The translations under genes were made by a program, and so were the position numbers. The notes under the pieces are model-generated. The model was not told the origin of the DNA. It worked only from the letters and a program-made list of their open reading frames with translations, and ran no database searches. Source: Mucilaginibacter sp. (lineage in GTDB: Bacteria > Bacteroidota > Bacteroidia > Sphingobacteriales > Sphingobacteriaceae). Taken from it: a stretch of DNA of 5,725 nt. The stretch spans positions 1-5,725 of the forward strand of contig JAICXZ010000239.1 of NCBI GenBank assembly GCA_025934475.1, written 5' to 3'. Shown piece by piece: positions 4,939 to 5,725 of this stretch. Position 1 is the stretch's first letter. Each line of letters begins with the position of its first letter.

Positions 4939-5446
4939 TCATCCTGGCAATCTCCGTTATTCTCGCTAAATGATGATCATCATGCTCTGCGACGAAGAGG
5001 AAACTGTCCATCGTACGCATAGGTGTTTTTAGCCGGGGATGAAGGGCTGAACGAAAGATGATCTCGTCATCAAGATCCTCGATTAGATGTATGGTATGCA
5101 TCCGCGTCTGTCGGAAGTCCTTTAACAATTCGTCCAATGATTTGGCATTGTGATTTGCCTCGTCGGTTTTGCGGTTGGCGAGATCGGTTGGGCGCAATTC
5201 TTTTTCCCCGTTAAGAAAATCTTCGAGCCTGCCCTGCCATAGCGGTTCCAGATCGGTAAGATGTCCTATGTTTTCTTTGATAGACCAGGTGCCTCCGGGT
5301 TTTGTTTCGAGTACTGCGGCAGGAACGCTCTTCATCTTTTCATCCAGGCGGGCAGGTGTACCCGTTAAGCGTTCGATAATTGAAGGAAAGATATTTTGCT
5401 GGTTGTCGAAATTGAATTTACGGTCGAACCATTGGGTCTGCTTCAT
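4934..5446 (-). CDS. DinB family protein (putative metal-dependent hydrolase/transferase fold)
   Basis: This 170-residue protein is predicted to form the DinB/YfiT four-helix bundle. The expected metal-binding histidine triad is present: H62 in the helix IKENIGHLTDLE, and H155 plus H159 in AEHDDHHLARI (HxxxH) near the C-terminus. The W54-S55 segment before the first metal helix (TWSIKENIGHL) is also typical. Family members include thiol-dependent transferases and stress-induced proteins of unknown substrate, so no reaction can be assigned; this is unrelated to the DNA polymerase also called DinB. It lies 53 bases downstream of the HAD gene on the same strand, but a perfect -7 box in that gap suggests its own promoter with a very short leader. 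The stop codon lies inside a CCTTTNN repeat array. Confidence 0.88.
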   Translation of the reverse strand: MKQTQWFDRKFNFDNQQNIFPSIIERLTGTPARLDEKMKSVPAAVLETKPGGTWSIKENIGHLTDLEPLWQGRLEDFLNGEKELRPTDLANRKTDEANHNAKSLDELLKDFRQTRMHTIHLIEDLDDEIIFRSALHPRLKTPMRTMDSFLFVAEHDDHHLARITEIARMR

Positions 5447-5462
5447 CAGGTGATATTTTGAA

Positions 5463-5470
5463 CAAATTTA
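5463..5470 (-). promoter_or_regulatory. -7 box (TAAATTTG) for the DinB-family gene
   Basis: On the minus strand TAAATTTG matches the Bacteroidota -7 consensus TAnnTTTG exactly and ends 16 bases before the ATG. It predicts a leader of roughly 10-12 bases. No clear TTG -33 box is seen at 19-21 bp upstream. Confidence 0.5.
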
Positions 5471-5499
5471 AAGGGCGCATACTTATCGATGTGTCGTTG

Positions 5500-5725
5500 T
5501 TATAACATTTCGGTTAGTTCTTTTAAACTTGTTATTTGAACTGGCACATCATCCGGCTTTTCAAGTCCGTTCGGATTAAAGAAAATAGCATCCATGCCTA
5601 CATTGATGGCGCCATAGATATCAGCCTCCAGACTGTCGCCGATCATCAAACTTGTTGGGATGGCAGCGCCGGCAAGACTGATCGCATGTTCGAAAATCGC
5701 CCTGTCTGGTTTATTAACACCGACA
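5500..5725 (-). CDS. HAD-superfamily hydrolase, YjjG-type nucleotidase, C-terminal part only
   Basis: Only the last 74 codons are present; the gene continues past the right edge, so the catalytic DxD motif I and the cap domain are not visible. The visible part opens with GVNKPDRAIF, which holds the HAD motif III lysine (residue 5 of the fragment). It continues to LMIGDSLEADIYGAINVGMD, the HAD motif IV with its two acidic residues (30 and 35 of the fragment). The following IFFNPNG and SLKEL segments fit the C-terminus of YjjG-family pyrimidine nucleotidases, which remove phosphate from nucleoside monophosphates, including non-canonical ones. Specificity cannot be read from this fragment. The stop is TAA at 5502-5500, and no terminator hairpin is seen before the DinB gene. 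Confidence 0.85.
   Translation of the reverse strand, partial: VGVNKPDRAIFEHAISLAGAAIPTSLMIGDSLEADIYGAINVGMDAIFFNPNGLEKPDDVPVQITSLKELTEML

Noticed and set aside
5169..5453. Plus-strand 94-codon ORF opposite the DinB-family gene
   Set aside because: It is antisense to a gene with clear family motifs and is Ser/Arg-rich without any domain.

Overview
The window looks like a chromosomal segment from a Bacteroidota bacterium, most likely family Sphingobacteriaceae (Mucilaginibacter/Pedobacter-like). The evidence is the gene set (a roughly 700-residue membrane-anchored parvulin, then DUF2480, DUF3108, DUF3109 and DinB proteins and a YjjG-type HAD phosphatase), Bacteroidota-style -7 boxes (TAnnTTTG), the absence of strong Shine-Dalgarno sequences, and the intergenic repeats. 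This assignment is inference from family knowledge; no search was run.

Layout. Positions 1-160 hold the 5' part of a broken REP-associated (RAYT/Y1) transposase, cut off at a perfect 16-bp-arm palindrome (140-179). A gene-free stretch follows, with a REP-like imperfect palindrome, a possible promoter and two opposed heptamer arrays. On the + strand come the peptidylprolyl isomerase (526-2625) with a clear intrinsic terminator, a DUF2480 gene (2835-3353) closely followed by a secreted DUF3108 gene (3377-4159; probably one transcript), and a Cys-rich DUF3109 gene (4294-4857). On the - strand, converging on them, are a DinB-family gene (4934-5446) and, upstream of it, the 3' end of a HAD-family nucleotidase (5500 to beyond the window).

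The genes do not form an obvious pathway. The isomerase and the DUF3108 protein act in the envelope or periplasm; the others look cytoplasmic. None is a recognised defence or biosynthetic system.

The most unusual signal is between the genes. Every intergenic gap longer than 70 bp carries short arrays of degenerate heptamers in which five bases are kept and two vary freely: AAAGC/GCTTT, TTTAG, CCTTT and GGCAG types, strictly 7-bp phased and often running up to a start or stop codon. One gap also has 9-bp-phased CTCTGTG/CACAGAG words in inverted halves. The second notable signal is the transposase breakpoint: one template-switch event would explain both the palindrome and the inverted centre of the WCIMTSH codons. 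The third is an ungapped internal duplication inside the DUF2480 protein.
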